From Selaginella moellendorffii (lineage: Eukaryota > Streptophyta > Lycopodiopsida > Selaginellales > Selaginellaceae): a DNA stretch of 64,000 nt. Under the pieces are notes generated by a model. It searched no databases. It saw only the letters and a list, made by a program, of their open reading frames with translations, and was not told the origin of the DNA. The stretch lies in the NCBI RefSeq assembly GCF_000143415.4, contig NW_003314330.1:248001-312000 (forward strand). Reading direction: 5' to 3'. Within the stretch, counting starts at the first letter, position 1. Each line of letters opens with the position of its first letter. Shown piece by piece: positions 45,836-57,653 of the stretch. The translations under genes were made by a program, and so were the position numbers.

Positions 45836-48724
45836 TCACAGAAGAGAGAAAATATTCGGATGATGCATTGTGCGTGTACTCACCTCTTGAAGTTGCTCGC
45901 GTAATCGCATCAAAGGTTGCCTTTCAGCTGCAAGCGCACCAAGAAAAATCATAATAGCCTTCTCAATAATGTAATGCTGTAAAGGAAAAGCTTACCGAAT
46001 CTCTTTACTGTGTAGTCTTCTGTGAGCCGCAAAGCATTCAAGCTGATTCCCTCGAATAGAAAAAGCACAAGAAAAAATGATAGCAAGACACCTGATATTC
46101 CTCCTGCCTCACGAAGTTTGATATTTACAGGTGCCTACTTACTAGAGTCCCGCTTGAGAATGGAATAAAACTTCTCAAACTCGGCCGTGTGCTCGAAAGT
46201 GGAAACAAAATCGCAACAAAATCTTAGCACTGATGCAAGCAGCACGAAGTTATCCTTTGCAGCAGCCGCTTCGAGAAATCGCACACAGGGTGGCGACTCA
46301 ACCTGCACATGCTTAACAGTTTTAGATAGAGCTAGAAAAGAGAGAGCGAAAATCAGACCTTGTTCTGACGTATATACCGTAGACCTTCCAAGAGCCTACC
46401 TTTGTGCAAAAGACGCTCAAGGTAATCTTTGTGAGCATGCACCTGCCTCAACATGTCCGTTCCGATTTCTTCGAGTTGAGAACATTGCGCTCCAATGTCC
46501 AGCAACTCAAGAGCAAGGGCTTTTGATGGCTCAACTACCTGTCCAACAAGAAGCACATTAACAAACTATTAGCAGCACTTTTAAGATTTACCTGATCAGC
46601 AACAATATGCTGAATCCTAGCATAGCACTTGTCTCTTGCAAGCAGTCGCACAAGAAGAACATAGAGTCCTGGTGGGATTGTTAGTTGCTCAGCTCTTGCA
46701 CTGCAATAATAGAAAATCACAGATGCTATTTAATTTTTTCATGAGATAAGGAAATAATGCATACCTTACCTCCGCAAATACTGTACCATAACAGCTACCA
46801 AAAAGCTGTTTTCAACTGCCATTCCTTCGTCGATTACAGCGAACACGTTGTCTAGCATTTCCTGAGGCGAAACATGTGGACTGGCAGCTTGATTTTCCGT
46901 TTCCGAGAATCTAATGCTGCTACTTTCTTGCTCAGGTTCACGAATCTCTTGTTCGCCGTTGATAAAAGCTCTTGCGGAACTAGCTCGAAGACTCCCGTAA
47001 GAAAGTTCTGCTGCGTTGCTTATAGCTAGGGCAGTAGCAAATGCAGCAGGTTGCATGCCTGGAGTTAGAATCAATGGCATTGACGACATCCTTCCTATTG
47101 GGGTACCCTTGCTTGAGGAACGCTTCACATGACCGAAGGCGGAAGTTAAGACATCTAAGGCAGAAGAAACCTGGGAAAGAGATCTCCTCTCCATAATAAT
47201 GGAGCGCAAAATAGAGCACGATAGCTGTTTCGCCTGCAACGTAGGAGATTAGTATGCCACACATAAGTGACGCAACCGCTAACCTTCGCAGCCTCGCATT
47301 TACGCCTTTGAAGGAAAGCTAAAAGAGATGAAACGTCCGATGAGCTAGCTGCAACAGCCTGCATACAAACAAGAATGAAACTGGATACAAAGGAGAAATC
47401 GCATGCACCTCTAAGTCAAGTTGGATCTTCCACAAAAGCCCGTGAGTATGGTCCAAAATGACGTCAGGGTTAACAAAGACCCAACCTTCTCCATAGAGAC
47501 TTGATTCGTCTGCTCCTGGCTTTTCCGGACTGTTGGCTGGTTTGTACTGCCGCAAAAGAAGAGGCAATGGCGCAGATATAGGAACTTTTGTGTTGGCAAG
47601 GATGTCATAGAGCAGCACCACTTTGGAATCAATCTGATGAACAAGAAGTACGTTGTCAACAACGCTGACAGACACATTTGACGCATATGTTGGTAAGGAG
47701 CCCTGAAAACATTTGGAGATCTTCAGCTAAGTGGCAGGAAAACAGAGTCTACACCTGCGAAATGACAGCATCACGGTAGAATCTGTGGATATGAAGCATC
47801 TTAGCCAAAGGATCAGTCTGCAAGCAGTACAGCCTTCCGTACCTGCAAGTGAAGACGGTCATACAACTTGCCTTAGATGCAGCGACTTACATGGTAGCAA
47901 TGAACACATTCTCCGAGGACAAAACAAAAGTTCGGTGATTCTCAGATTTGGTGAAGTTTGCATCGAATTTAGGAAGCCGGACAATCCCCCCTGCGGAGAA
48001 CTGCAGGCACACGCAACTTAGAAACTGTCACAACAGTACGACCCAACCTGGTAGCCAGAGAGTGTTTTGCACTGCGTCCCAGATGCCAAAAGTACCAAGC
48101 GACTTTCGTGCGTGTAAACAAACCAGCTGACAGACTGCTTCTTCTTCTCAACCAGCTTCAACTTCCCCTTCCCAAGACACAAGGAATTCAGCTCCAGACC
48201 ACTGCCCATGAACGAAAGCATTTAGAAAACTCAAAAGACAAACTTCTAGCATTCACCTTGTTGTCACGATCACCACATCACAGTCCGGACAATCGGTCCA
48301 AAAGAAACCAAGTATCCTCTCACTGGAACTCTTGCACGACTGCTTAAAGGAGTTACAGTCTTCTCGGTTGATAAACTCGATCTCCGTGTTGGATCTAAGA
48401 ATGGCCAGGATCTTACAGTCGAGCGAGAACCTCACGCCAAGAACAGGGCCCTGGCTTATCTTCACAACGACTGGATCCGAAGGTAAAGTATCAGAGCTTA
48501 CAGACCAGGAATAAATCTGGTAAAACAATGGCCACATAAGAAGGAAAAACTCGAAAGAGTGTTTTTTTCGAACAAACCTCCCCAAGAGTAGGGACTAGCA
48601 GCAGCTTGTTTGCGTCGTCGTAAGTTACTCCCAGAGCTCCGGGAATATCACATCTAAATGGTGGATACTGGATGTATGCATGAGACATGGCGCCCGATCC
48701 GCTATCGTAAGACCCAAGAGCCAT
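45836..48724 (-). CDS. RMC1: RMC1 homologue (Mic1-domain, MON1-CCZ1 regulator)
   Basis: Many small exons from ATG 48724 leftward. N-terminal half is beta-propeller-like (IYSWSVSSDT, VVVKISQGPVLGVRFSLDCKILA, ILGFFWTDCPDCDVVIVTTR, GLLWKIQLDLE). C-terminal half is helical (SFLVAVMVQYLRR, IPPGLYVLLVRLLARDKCYARIQHIV, LELLDIGAQCSQLEEIG, LHKGRLLEGLRYIR), as in the Mic1 domain of C18orf8/RMC1. RMC1 is a subunit of the MON1-CCZ1 Rab7 exchange factor in endosome-to-lysosome/vacuole traffic. The 3' end is uncertain: reading through GTGAGT after REQLQE gives a stop at 45836-45838; an alternative last exon would run into the HIPP coding region antisense (stop near 45695). Confidence 0.8.
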
Positions 48725-48743
48725 TCTAGCTTCGCAAAGACCA

Positions 48744-49048
48744 TTATTTACCCCTGAGCTGCAAGGAGGAAGAAAGTTTTTCGATCGATCCGACCCAAAA
48801 TGCGAAAGAATCGAAGCAAGAACTCACCACATTCTTCATGCAAGCCCTCAGCGCCAGGAACTCCTTCTCGCACATCCCCTTCTCAATCGCCGCGGCCTTG
48901 CCGGCGACGCATTGCCCGTATTCCTTCATCTGAGGCGCCAGAATCTCGGAAATTTTCAGCCGAGAGAGGAGAGCGGGCACGAATTCACCTGGAGTGGACA
49001 AGACGCGATCACTCGCCGCAGCGGAGATTGGAGCGCGCGATCGGCCAT
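48744..49048 (-). CDS. Small CX9C protein, NDUFAF8-like
   Basis: Three exons: 49048-48989, 48929-48828 and 48758-48744, the last only CTC AGG GGT AAA TAA. The product is about 58 aa: MADRALQSPLRRVIASCP, then MKEYGQCVAGKAAAIEKG and CEKEFLALRACMKNV. The CX9C pair (CEKEFLALRAC) with an upstream YGQCV resembles human NDUFAF8 (AAYGRCV ... EFEALRSC), a mitochondrial intermembrane-space assembly factor for complex I. The family call is by motif only. Its stop codon lies only 19 bp before the ATG of RMC1 on the same strand. Confidence 0.7.
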
Positions 49049-49155
49049 GCGAGTAAAAACCCTAGTTCTTTATCTAGGGTTCTGAGCTCTCTCTCACTTG
49101 GAAAATGCCGCTATCTCGCATCGATCTGGCGCAAGGCGCGATCTAAGGCGCTGGA
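49049..49155. promoter_or_regulatory. 107-bp divergent promoter with inverted CCCTAG motifs
   Basis: Between the CX9C gene (minus) and the methyltransferase gene (plus). AAACCCTAG at 49056 and CTAGGGTT at 49074 form an inverted pair of telo-box-like motifs, similar in design to that upstream of SMC5. Confidence 0.45.
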
Positions 49156-51477
49156 ATGGATCGCCGTGGCCTGGTTCTCATCTGCATTGCCTGCATTCTC
49201 GTCGATCGCAGCTCCTCCTTCCTCACCGACACGGGAAGAGAGCTCGAGGTCGAAAATTTCAACGATCAGGGCTGGAACAGCGGCGGCGACACTACTCCAG
49301 CTGAATCCACCACGCAGGCCACGATCTTGGGCTTCCTCCGCCACGATGGATCGCTCGATAACGAGGTATTGGCCAGGGAATCAGGGGAAGAGGAGAATCC
49401 CGAGATCGTGGACAGCGATCTGGTTCTTAGCAGGAATTTCAGCGCCGAGGAGGATGTGAATGGGAAATCTTACAAATTCGAGGAGTGTCCTCCCAGGATG
49501 AAGGAGTATATTCCCTGCCTCGACAACAAAGATGCTATCGGCCGGCTTGCATCCACTGAGCATGGAGAGAAGTGGGAGCGGCATTGTCCCGCTGGGAAAT
49601 CACGACTGTGTTGCATCATTCCACCTCCATTGGGATACAAGCGGCCTATACGGTGGCCCAAGAGCCGGGACGAGGTGATAAAAAATGCGAAAGCTTTTGT
49701 TCTTCGTAATGTTCTTGAGCTAATTTTCTTTGCAGGTGTGGTATAGCAATGTTCCTCACACACGCTTGGTTGCTGACAAAGGCGGGCAGAACTGGATCCA
49801 GAGTCAAAAGGATAAGTTCGTTTTTCCTGGTGGAGGAACACAGTTTGCTCATGGAGCTGACCAATATCTGGACCAGATGGCTGAGGTTCGTGCTTACTTT
49901 CTTTCATGGTTTTGATGGGGAATTTTTTTTTCTTTCATCAGATGGTACCAGAGCTTGCCTTTGGTGAACGCACACGCGTTGCGTTGGACATTGGTTGTGG
50001 TGTTGCAAGCTGGGGCGCTTATCTTCTCTCTCGCAACGTTCTGACGCTTTCCATTGCTCCGAAAGACGTGCATGAGAATCAGATACAATTTGCACTCGAG
50101 CGTGGGGTTCCTGCAATGGTGGCCGTCTTGGCCACTCGTCGGCTCTTATATCCAAGTCAAGCATTTGATCTGATCCATTGTTCTCGTTGTCGTATCAACT
50201 GGACTCGTGACGGTGAGTATAAGAACATGTCTTTCCTTGACTTCTAAGGCAGTTTGTGCTATACAGATGGTATACTTCTTGCGGAAGTTAATCGCATAAT
50301 GCGCGGCGGGGGCTACTTTGCATGGGCAGCTCAGCCTGTTTACAAGCACGAGCCAAGTAGTTTGCAGGCATGGAACGGTATGTTTCTAAGCCTCTCAAAA
50401 TTTGGATTTTGCTTATAAGTTTCCTGCATCCGGCAGATATGGCAGACCTTGCCAAGAACCTTTGCTGGAAACTAGTTGCCAAGAAAGGCTACATTGCAAT
50501 CTGGCAGAAGCCCGTAGATAACTCATGCTACTTGAAACGGGCACCGGGAACACTCCCTCCGCTTTGCGATTCAAACGATGACCCTGACTCTGTCTGGTAT
50601 CGTAGAGACTCCATTTCTGTGATTAATACCAAGTGTTCTTCCTCTGGACAGGTATGTAGCAATGAAGGCTTGCATCAGTCCTTTACCTGGAAATGGACTC
50701 GGTCGTAACATCACCAAATGGCCATCGAGACTGTCCCTTCCACCGGAACGTTTGAAAGCCGTGAACTCAGATGCATTGCAAGCCAAGCCTGAAGTGTTCC
50801 GGGCCGAGCAGCGGTACTGGACTGCCATCGTTGAAGGATACCTGCGAGGCCTTGGCCTGAAGAAGGAAGACATTCGAAACGTAATGGACATGCGAGCAGG
50901 CTATGGAGGGTAAGTTTCTATATTCTTTTGCATGGATGGAATGTTATGAAAGTCTGTTGCAGGTTTGCTGCGGCTCTAATCTCGCAAAAGGTGGATTGGT
51001 GGGTGATGAACGTTGTTCCCAAAAGTGGTGTAAATACATTACCGGTGATTTATGATCGCGGACTGATTGGTGTTGCTCACGACTGGTATGTGACGAGCAA
51101 GTTTTTCTTCTACTTTGTGACTAGTGATTCATTCTGCTTAGGTGTGAGGCCTTTGACACTTACCCACGAACTTATGACCTTATACACGCTGCGGGAGTTT
51201 TTATGCTCGAGAAGAACAGGTATCTTATTGGAAAACCGTTGTACGAAGTATCTTCATATCGACTTACAGATGTAATGCTGCTCACATCATTTTGGAAATG
51301 GACCGCATATTGCGTCCCGGAGGCTGGGTGCTGATACGTGAATCTCGATACATGGCAGCCGAGCTCGAGTTCCTGGCAAAATCCGTCAAGTGGCACACCC
51401 GCATCCTGGAAACCGAGAGTGGTCCTTATGGGAAGGACAAGCTTCTCTCCTGTCAGAAGCCGCTTCCCAATTTTTGA
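49156..51477 (+). CDS. DUF248 putative methyltransferase (QUA2/TSD2-type PMT)
   Basis: Several exons from ATG 49156 (first exon to about 49670) to TGA 51475-51477. The N-terminus has one hydrophobic segment ([12 protein letters not shown]), giving a type II Golgi membrane protein. Family hallmarks: [63 protein letters not shown], the SAM-binding [35 protein letters not shown], then a second half with [54 protein letters not shown] and [13 protein letters not shown]. Members methylesterify pectin homogalacturonan in the Golgi (QUA2/TSD2); the substrate here is inferred. It converges with the chorein-domain gene, 48 bp apart. Confidence 0.92.
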
Positions 51478-51525
51478 GCTCTTCGTCACTGCGCAGCACT
51501 ACGTATCGAAAACTTACCAAAACTC

Positions 51526-54500
51526 TCATAGTCGCAAGCTGCTTATCAAACCTTGCATTTGATTCAGCTGCTTCTTGAGCGATGCGACGCTGTTTAGAGT
51601 ACTCGACGAGGGATCCATGCCATCCTCAGCTGCCGTGGTCCTGACGTCCATCTCAATTCTCCTGCAAAGATTCTGGGACTTGCACACCAAATCTTCGAGC
51701 TGGTCGGCCAGGACAGTGGTGTTGATATTCTCTTCTCGAGTTTCTTCTCGAGGTCTGAGAGAGCTGTAGGGAGTGGAAGAGTTGCAACTGACGCTGCTTA
51801 TGCTGCTGGCTCGCCGTGATCTTTCAGGACTCATGTATTTCAGCTTGTCGAGACTTCCACTTCCTGTTTCTCCAGAAGAATAATAAGACGATGGTCATTT
51901 TCGGGAAGAAAAAGCTCTTGCTCACCTAGGCTACTTAGTTGGACGATGGCGGCTTGGCCGAGAGATCCCTGTAGCTGCAAAAGTCTCAGCAATCCCACCG
52001 TGATTCTACTCGCTGCTTCGGCCTCGGCTTTAGCAATTTCTACGAGAAACTCGAGCTCGTCTTTCGTTGCGTCCATTTCTATCTGCAAGAGAGAAGAGAG
52101 AGATAAAGTTGACGTTCGATCTATATGGTTTTCTTACCGGTTCTCTCACGGCTGCTCGGACACTGTCAACTATCCACTCGCCGATTCCAATCTCAGCGTC
52201 TCCATCGCCACCCTCTCTCGCTACCAAGCGGACTTCCAAAGCAAGCCCATCGTTACCACTTCTCCGACTTATATCCACTGAAGATAATCCGCCATTGTCC
52301 AGCGGCTGGAAACTAACAGCCCTTCTTGGCTTTAACGCTTGAAGCCCCTCGAGCATTACCTGGGAGACCAAACCAGCAAGAAAACCTCGTCGAGTCAGGA
52401 AACGCATTTATTTGTCTAACGAATTCTTACGAGCAAGATCTTCGTACCGTTATTCTTTGTGGCGGTCGCTCCTCGGTGCTAGTGCTGTGATCGCCCTTAG
52501 CGCGCAAACACTTAAACGTAGAATGCCAACATGCGTCTTCGTCCGCTATATTTTCCACGCCTTGCAAAGCGAATAGCCAGTCTATAAGCTGAATATCAAT
52601 CTCTACGTTGTCTGGTCGTTTAAGCTCCCATGAATGGTCATCGTTCGAGCTAGCAGAGATTTTTCCTGTCATAAAAAAAAGGGCACAGCCGCTATGAACA
52701 AAGAAAACGTATGAAAGCTTATAACTTTACCTGTATGAGAGCCTTGAAAGAGATGAGCCAAAGGACCGCCGGAGACTCTTTTCAACACCTCCTTGAGATC
52801 CTCTCCTGGTCCTCCATCAGGTCCAAAAACACCAAATCTGTGTAGCAGTGACTCCGTGTAAATCATCCCACCTCCCAGTCTCACTCCGGATATCTTTGCA
52901 ATGGCTTTCAAGCTATGGCAGTCAGCGTCCTCGGCCCTGTAAGGCATCATATGGACCACGTTGACGTCAAGAAACGGCCTGTTCTCCTGTGAAGCTTTCT
53001 CTGCAGAAGGAAAGTTTTCGTTCACCCACAAGATCGCTCTCATGTTCTTCTGCTCCAGTAGCTTTGTGGAGAGCGACTCTCCACACTGCTCGGATTCCGT
53101 GTCGACGCACTCCACGCGAACACTCTGCCAGCACAAAGTTGAAGAAACTGCGATGGCTCCGCCGAGAGTTCTGTGTGTGACCTTGAAACGTATCCCACTT
53201 CCGATAAACTTGACGAGTGGAAAGCCTTCTACGGACTGCTCGGAAGAACCCGACTCCAGAAACTTAATCTCCAAATAATCGAGGCCGAGAGTAACCGCAC
53301 TGTCGGATGGAGCCGCTTCAATGAGTCCCCCAAACGATTTGGACTTGCTAAGATCCTGGACTCCTCCATCGGTTTTCATGAGTGCCTGGCCAACCTTTCC
53401 CAAGTAAGAATACATCTCTAGCACGAACAGCAGCTGCTCCACAGAACTGTTGGAGATGAAGTGATTCCATGAGATTCCCAGTCTCACGATGCCCCCTGGG
53501 GGTGGAACCTTGAGCAGCGGCAGGCCGTCGGGTGTAACCATTGCAACTTCCAAGCAAGGCTCCTTCAACTCTATGCACTGCCAAAGCCGAAAGTCCCCAC
53601 TTCTACCGGTTTCAAGAGCCACGCTCACGTGATTTGCTCGTATGGCCCATCTTTTCTGGCTTGAATCTGGAAGTTGGCCTTTCCAAAAAGAAAAACACGC
53701 TGGATCTTCGTCGAGCTTCAGCAAGCCGTAGGATAATGTTGGACTCTCCACGAACAGCAACCCCTCTACATGCAATCTAGCCCCAGTAAATCCCTCGTGT
53801 CGTCGCTGGTCGTCGTTTTTTTCAGGATCCATCGGAACGCTCAGGTCAAACTCCCTGAGAGAAAAGTGCATACTGTTCAGCGACGTGTTTGGACGCACCA
53901 CCCCAGGCTCTACCAAAATACCGTCCGCCAGAAAGGAAGAAATCTGTAAACAAGACTTTTCTTGAAGAAATATCTGCAGCAAGCACGTAGTGTAAGTTTT
54001 GAGAAAACAAAAACGTTTGGCAAAATCACCTTCAGAGGTTGACACTGAATTACGGTTTGTGAGGCCATTGCTGGTGGTAAAGGAGACGGCGCTAGCTGAG
54101 AAGAATACAGGCTTGCAACAGATGTACTGCTGTTCTTCGAAACGTGAAAGTCGAGAGGATAAATCTTTGGCCACAAGTTTTCGCTGGCTGCAAAACCAGA
54201 ATGTCATTATCACAGACGACCCGAAAGAGTAACCAAATACCAAATGTCGGTACTTCAAATGGAGCTTGCGGACTCATGCTAGGCTGAACCAGAATGCAGG
54301 GAGGTTGTAAAAACATATCCCTGTAAATTTATGGGTCGGAAACGTCTGCGTTTGCAATGCGTGAAGCATACCTTAAGAACAAACCTCCCAAGGAGACATT
54401 TCCAAGAGTTTTTACTGAACCATTCTCAGGGATACTTGCCTGCATTATCAGCACCATAACGTGTTAAAAGTCTAGAATTATGAAAATTTACTTACCCGTT

Positions 54501-56178
54501 TGTAGCGAAGCGATTGGGCTAATAACTCCAGCCTGAAGTCTACACAAAGATTAGCTCAAAGGATACAGAAAATACAAGAAAAGCAAACTACCTGCGTCTT
54601 TGATCCCAAGAAAAATATGTTCGACACTTACTCCAACGAGAGTACAAGAAGGTGACTCGTCCACCTGTAAGAAATGGTCTTTTATTCTAGTCAGGTATCT
54701 CTTTAGAAATAGAATCCCCCTAGCTCACCATAGCATTTGTCGGATGTACGTCTCCACGATTCAAGCAGACATAAAACCCGGTCATAAACCTTAGCAGCGC
54801 TCTCAATCCTAAAGCCCAGATTTACAGCAAAAAGGATTAGGAAACTATTGAAACAATTACCTGGTTCACTTAACGCTGGACAGACAGCTTCCGGTATTAA
54901 GAGTTGAACCTCCAGTCCCAGAGGATTGTTTTGCTCTGTCCGGTGCATTGTGATCTTTCATAAGAAGAAAACGTTGGTAAATATCTAGCAGCATCAAAGA
55001 TTAGAAACTTACATACGCCGTGCCAGAAATATTGTCAAGGAAACGCTCTCCCCCGAAAAACAATCTTTTAGCTCCATCGGCATCTTTACTTCCGCTGGAA
55101 AGCCGCTCATCAGAAAACATGTCAGGATGGGGAAGAAGGTCCACGGAGAAGGATTGCCATTCTAGCTTCTGCAAAATACAACACAGCAAAATAAGTCTAT
55201 TCATCATCGGTAAAGCTTGTAGCATAAAAACCTTGAAAACGAAGATACTTTTCTTGTCAGAGGAGAAGTTCCTAGCCTCTCTGAGATTAACAACCTTCGG
55301 CAGTGACAAACAAAACAGAATAAAATGTAAATGAGCATTCATTGAAACACAAATCTTACCTCCCAATGCTCATTGGTCGTGTATAAACTAAGACCTCTCA
55401 TTGTAATAGCTGCTAGCGGTGGTGTCCTTCACAGCAAACAAAAATAATAAGCTGGAAGAGATAGCAAAAACCATACCATGCAGCTCCTCCACGAGAACCA
55501 CCTCGTGTTTCTATCATAAGGTTCACTGTGCCAACTTGGATCGTCATTCCATCGGCAATCTGCGACCAAGGTGAAAAAGAAGTAAAAAATAAACATAAAC
55601 GGTGAAGATTTTCGCGTCTACCTGATCAGCGAATCCATAACTGGTACTCTTTGCAGAACTGTTAGTTTGGATTCTACGCAAAACCAAAAACGAGTAAGTT
55701 AGCAGTAAAAAGAAGAAAAAGAGAGAGTAGCGCACCCGGCAACAGGATCACAAGCCTCGGCATCCGACTTTTCAGCAAGAACTAGATCCAGTTTGTCAAT
55801 GTCCACAACAATCGGTTCGATCTTGACGTTAGAGATGTAAGGGATCTGGAGCAAGAACAGGAAAAAATCCCTTCCATTATCTAATGCAGGAAGGAAATGC
55901 TGGCTTACAGTGAGCTCCAATTTGCCGACTCTCGCTTGAGCGACAAAGAGCGACGGCGGCAATCCCAGAGTGGAATGTAGAACGGCGCCATCGACATCTG
56001 CGTGATCTCTAGGTTGATTGATTCTTGATTGACAATCGAAGAGAAAGCGATATAGCAATTGCATACCCAGATTGTGGAGCTGGACGGATCGGCCCTGGAG
56101 CTTGAATTGATCCCGGGTGAAGGAGCGCAGCCAGTACTTGAGCTTGGACTCGAGCGCCCTTGCGAGAAGGGACTCCAT
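51526..56178 (-). CDS. Chorein-N domain bridge-like lipid transfer protein (UHRF1BP1/BLTP3-like)
   Basis: Long multi-exon gene, ATG 56178 to TGA 51526-51528. The N-terminus MESLLARALESKLKYWLRSF and the following DVDGAVLHSTLGLPPSLFVA, ARVGKLELT, IPYISNVKIEPIVVDIDKLDLVL match the chorein/VPS13-like N-terminal repeat. A large beta-rich central part (one exon at about 53940-52735) and a C-terminal coiled-coil region (ATKDELEFLVEIAKAEAEAASR, VASLKKQLNQMQGLISSL) follow. Proteins of this class form a hydrophobic groove bridging membranes at contact sites. The plant genes of this type are little studied, so the UHRF1BP1/BLTP3 relationship is moderately sure and the membranes involved unknown. A Ser/Arg-rich segment (about 51830-51750) may be regulatory. 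Confidence 0.75.
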
Positions 56179-56302
56179 TTAGCGAGCCAAGCCCTAATCA
56201 CCATTGTGAAGGAATGCACTATTTGAAATAGAGAATGATATGTTTTAAAGATTAGAGATTATTTTCTTTCTATAACTTAGGTGGAGTATTATGAGATCTA
56301 CA

Positions 56303-56560
56303 AGAGCATTGGAGCCTTCCCGTGATCCAGCTCCTTGATTGCATCCGCATAGATTGTCATGCGAACAATCGCATAGGTCTCCTTGTTGAAGTTGCGATCG
56401 GCCAGCTCCCCGGCCAGATCCATGGCCGCCTAGCGAGCATCTTGCGTGGTGTGAAAGTACTTGTCGATGATCCCGGCCTCGAATGCCTGACGAGCAGTGA
56501 GCTTGGGACTGAGAAGAAAGGCATCGCGATAAGCTCTGCAACTCCATGAGCATGGTTCCA
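56303..56560 (-). pseudogene. Enoyl-CoA hydratase/isomerase fragment
   Basis: The minus strand reads AYRDAFLLSPKLTARQAFEA and GIIDKYFHTTQDAR, then TAG (56429-56431), then AAMDLAGELADRNFN, YAIVRMTIYADAIKEL and a terminal stop near 56303. This resembles the C-terminal part of peroxisomal delta3-delta2-enoyl-CoA isomerase (ECI/IBR10 type), which rearranges double bonds in beta-oxidation. The N-terminal CoA-binding part is missing or unreadable; traces may extend to about 56700, beside the assembly gap. The TAG and the missing part make it a probable pseudogene. Confidence 0.6.
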
Positions 56561-56944
56561 GGCTACGTTTCGCCGCCGGGATCTTTCACTCTGGCCAGGC
56601 TCAAGCTCACCCCGTCCTCAGCGGCGTCATGATCCAGAAGCCGCGATCGTTTCTCATGTATTGCGATTCAACCAGTGCTCGCCATCGCCAACTAGCCTGA
56701 GAATTGCAACTTGTCCTTGTGTCTCCAAGCTACACATTTCACAAAACCCAGTGGGTTTTTTCTGACAATATGTAGAAGTTTTAGATCTTACAAATATAAA
56801 ACATATGTCAGGCTTGATGTCAAGTTGAAATTAGAGACATAGAGGAGAAAGAAATTGTTGTAGAACTTCTTATGACTGAGAAGTGAGCCAACCTTTGAAG
56901 TGTGCTATGATTGAAGAGTAGCATCCTTTGTCTCCCAGAAGATA

Positions 56945-57653
56945 NNNNNNNNNNNNNNNNNNNNNNNNNNNNNNNNNNNNNNNNNNNNNNNNNNNNNNNN
57001 NNNNNNNNNNNNNNNNNNNNNNNNNNNNNNNNNNNNNNNNNNNNNNNNNNNNNNNNNNNNNNNNNNNNNNNNNNNNNNNNNNNNNNNNNNNNNNNNNNNN
57101 NNNNNNNNNNNNNNNNNNNNNNNNNNNNNNNNNNNNNNNNNNNNNNNNNNNNNNNNNNNNNNNNNNNNNNNNNNNNNNNNNNNNNNNNNNNNNNNNNNNN
57201 NNNNNNNNNNNNNNNNNNNNNNNNNNNNNNNNNNNNNNNNNNNNNNNNNNNNNNNNNNNNNNNNNNNNNNNNNNNNNNNNNNNNNNNNNNNNNNNNNNNN
57301 NNNNNNNNNNNNNNNNNNNNNNNNNNNNNNNNNNNNNNNNNNNNNNNNNNNNNNNNNNNNNNNNNNNNNNNNNNNNNNNNNNNNNNNNNNNNNNNNNNNN
57401 NNNNNNNNNNNNNNNNNNNNNNNNNNNNNNNNNNNNNNNNNNNNNNNNNNNNNNNNNNNNNNNNNNNNNNNNNNNNNNNNNNNNNNNNNNNNNNNNNNNN
57501 NNNNNNNNNNNNNNNNNNNNNNNNNNNNNNNNNNNNNNNNNNNNNNNNNNNNNNNNNNNNNNNNNNNNNNNNNNNNNNNNNNNNNNNNNNNNNNNNNNNN
57601 NNNNNNNNNNNNNNNNNNNNNNNNNNNNNNNNNNNNNNNNNNNNNNNNNNNNN
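56945..57653. other. Assembly gap (709 N)
   Basis: A continuous run of N; its true length and content are unknown. It is flanked by the isomerase relic on the left and AT-rich sequence on the right. Open frames drawn across it are meaningless. Confidence 1.
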
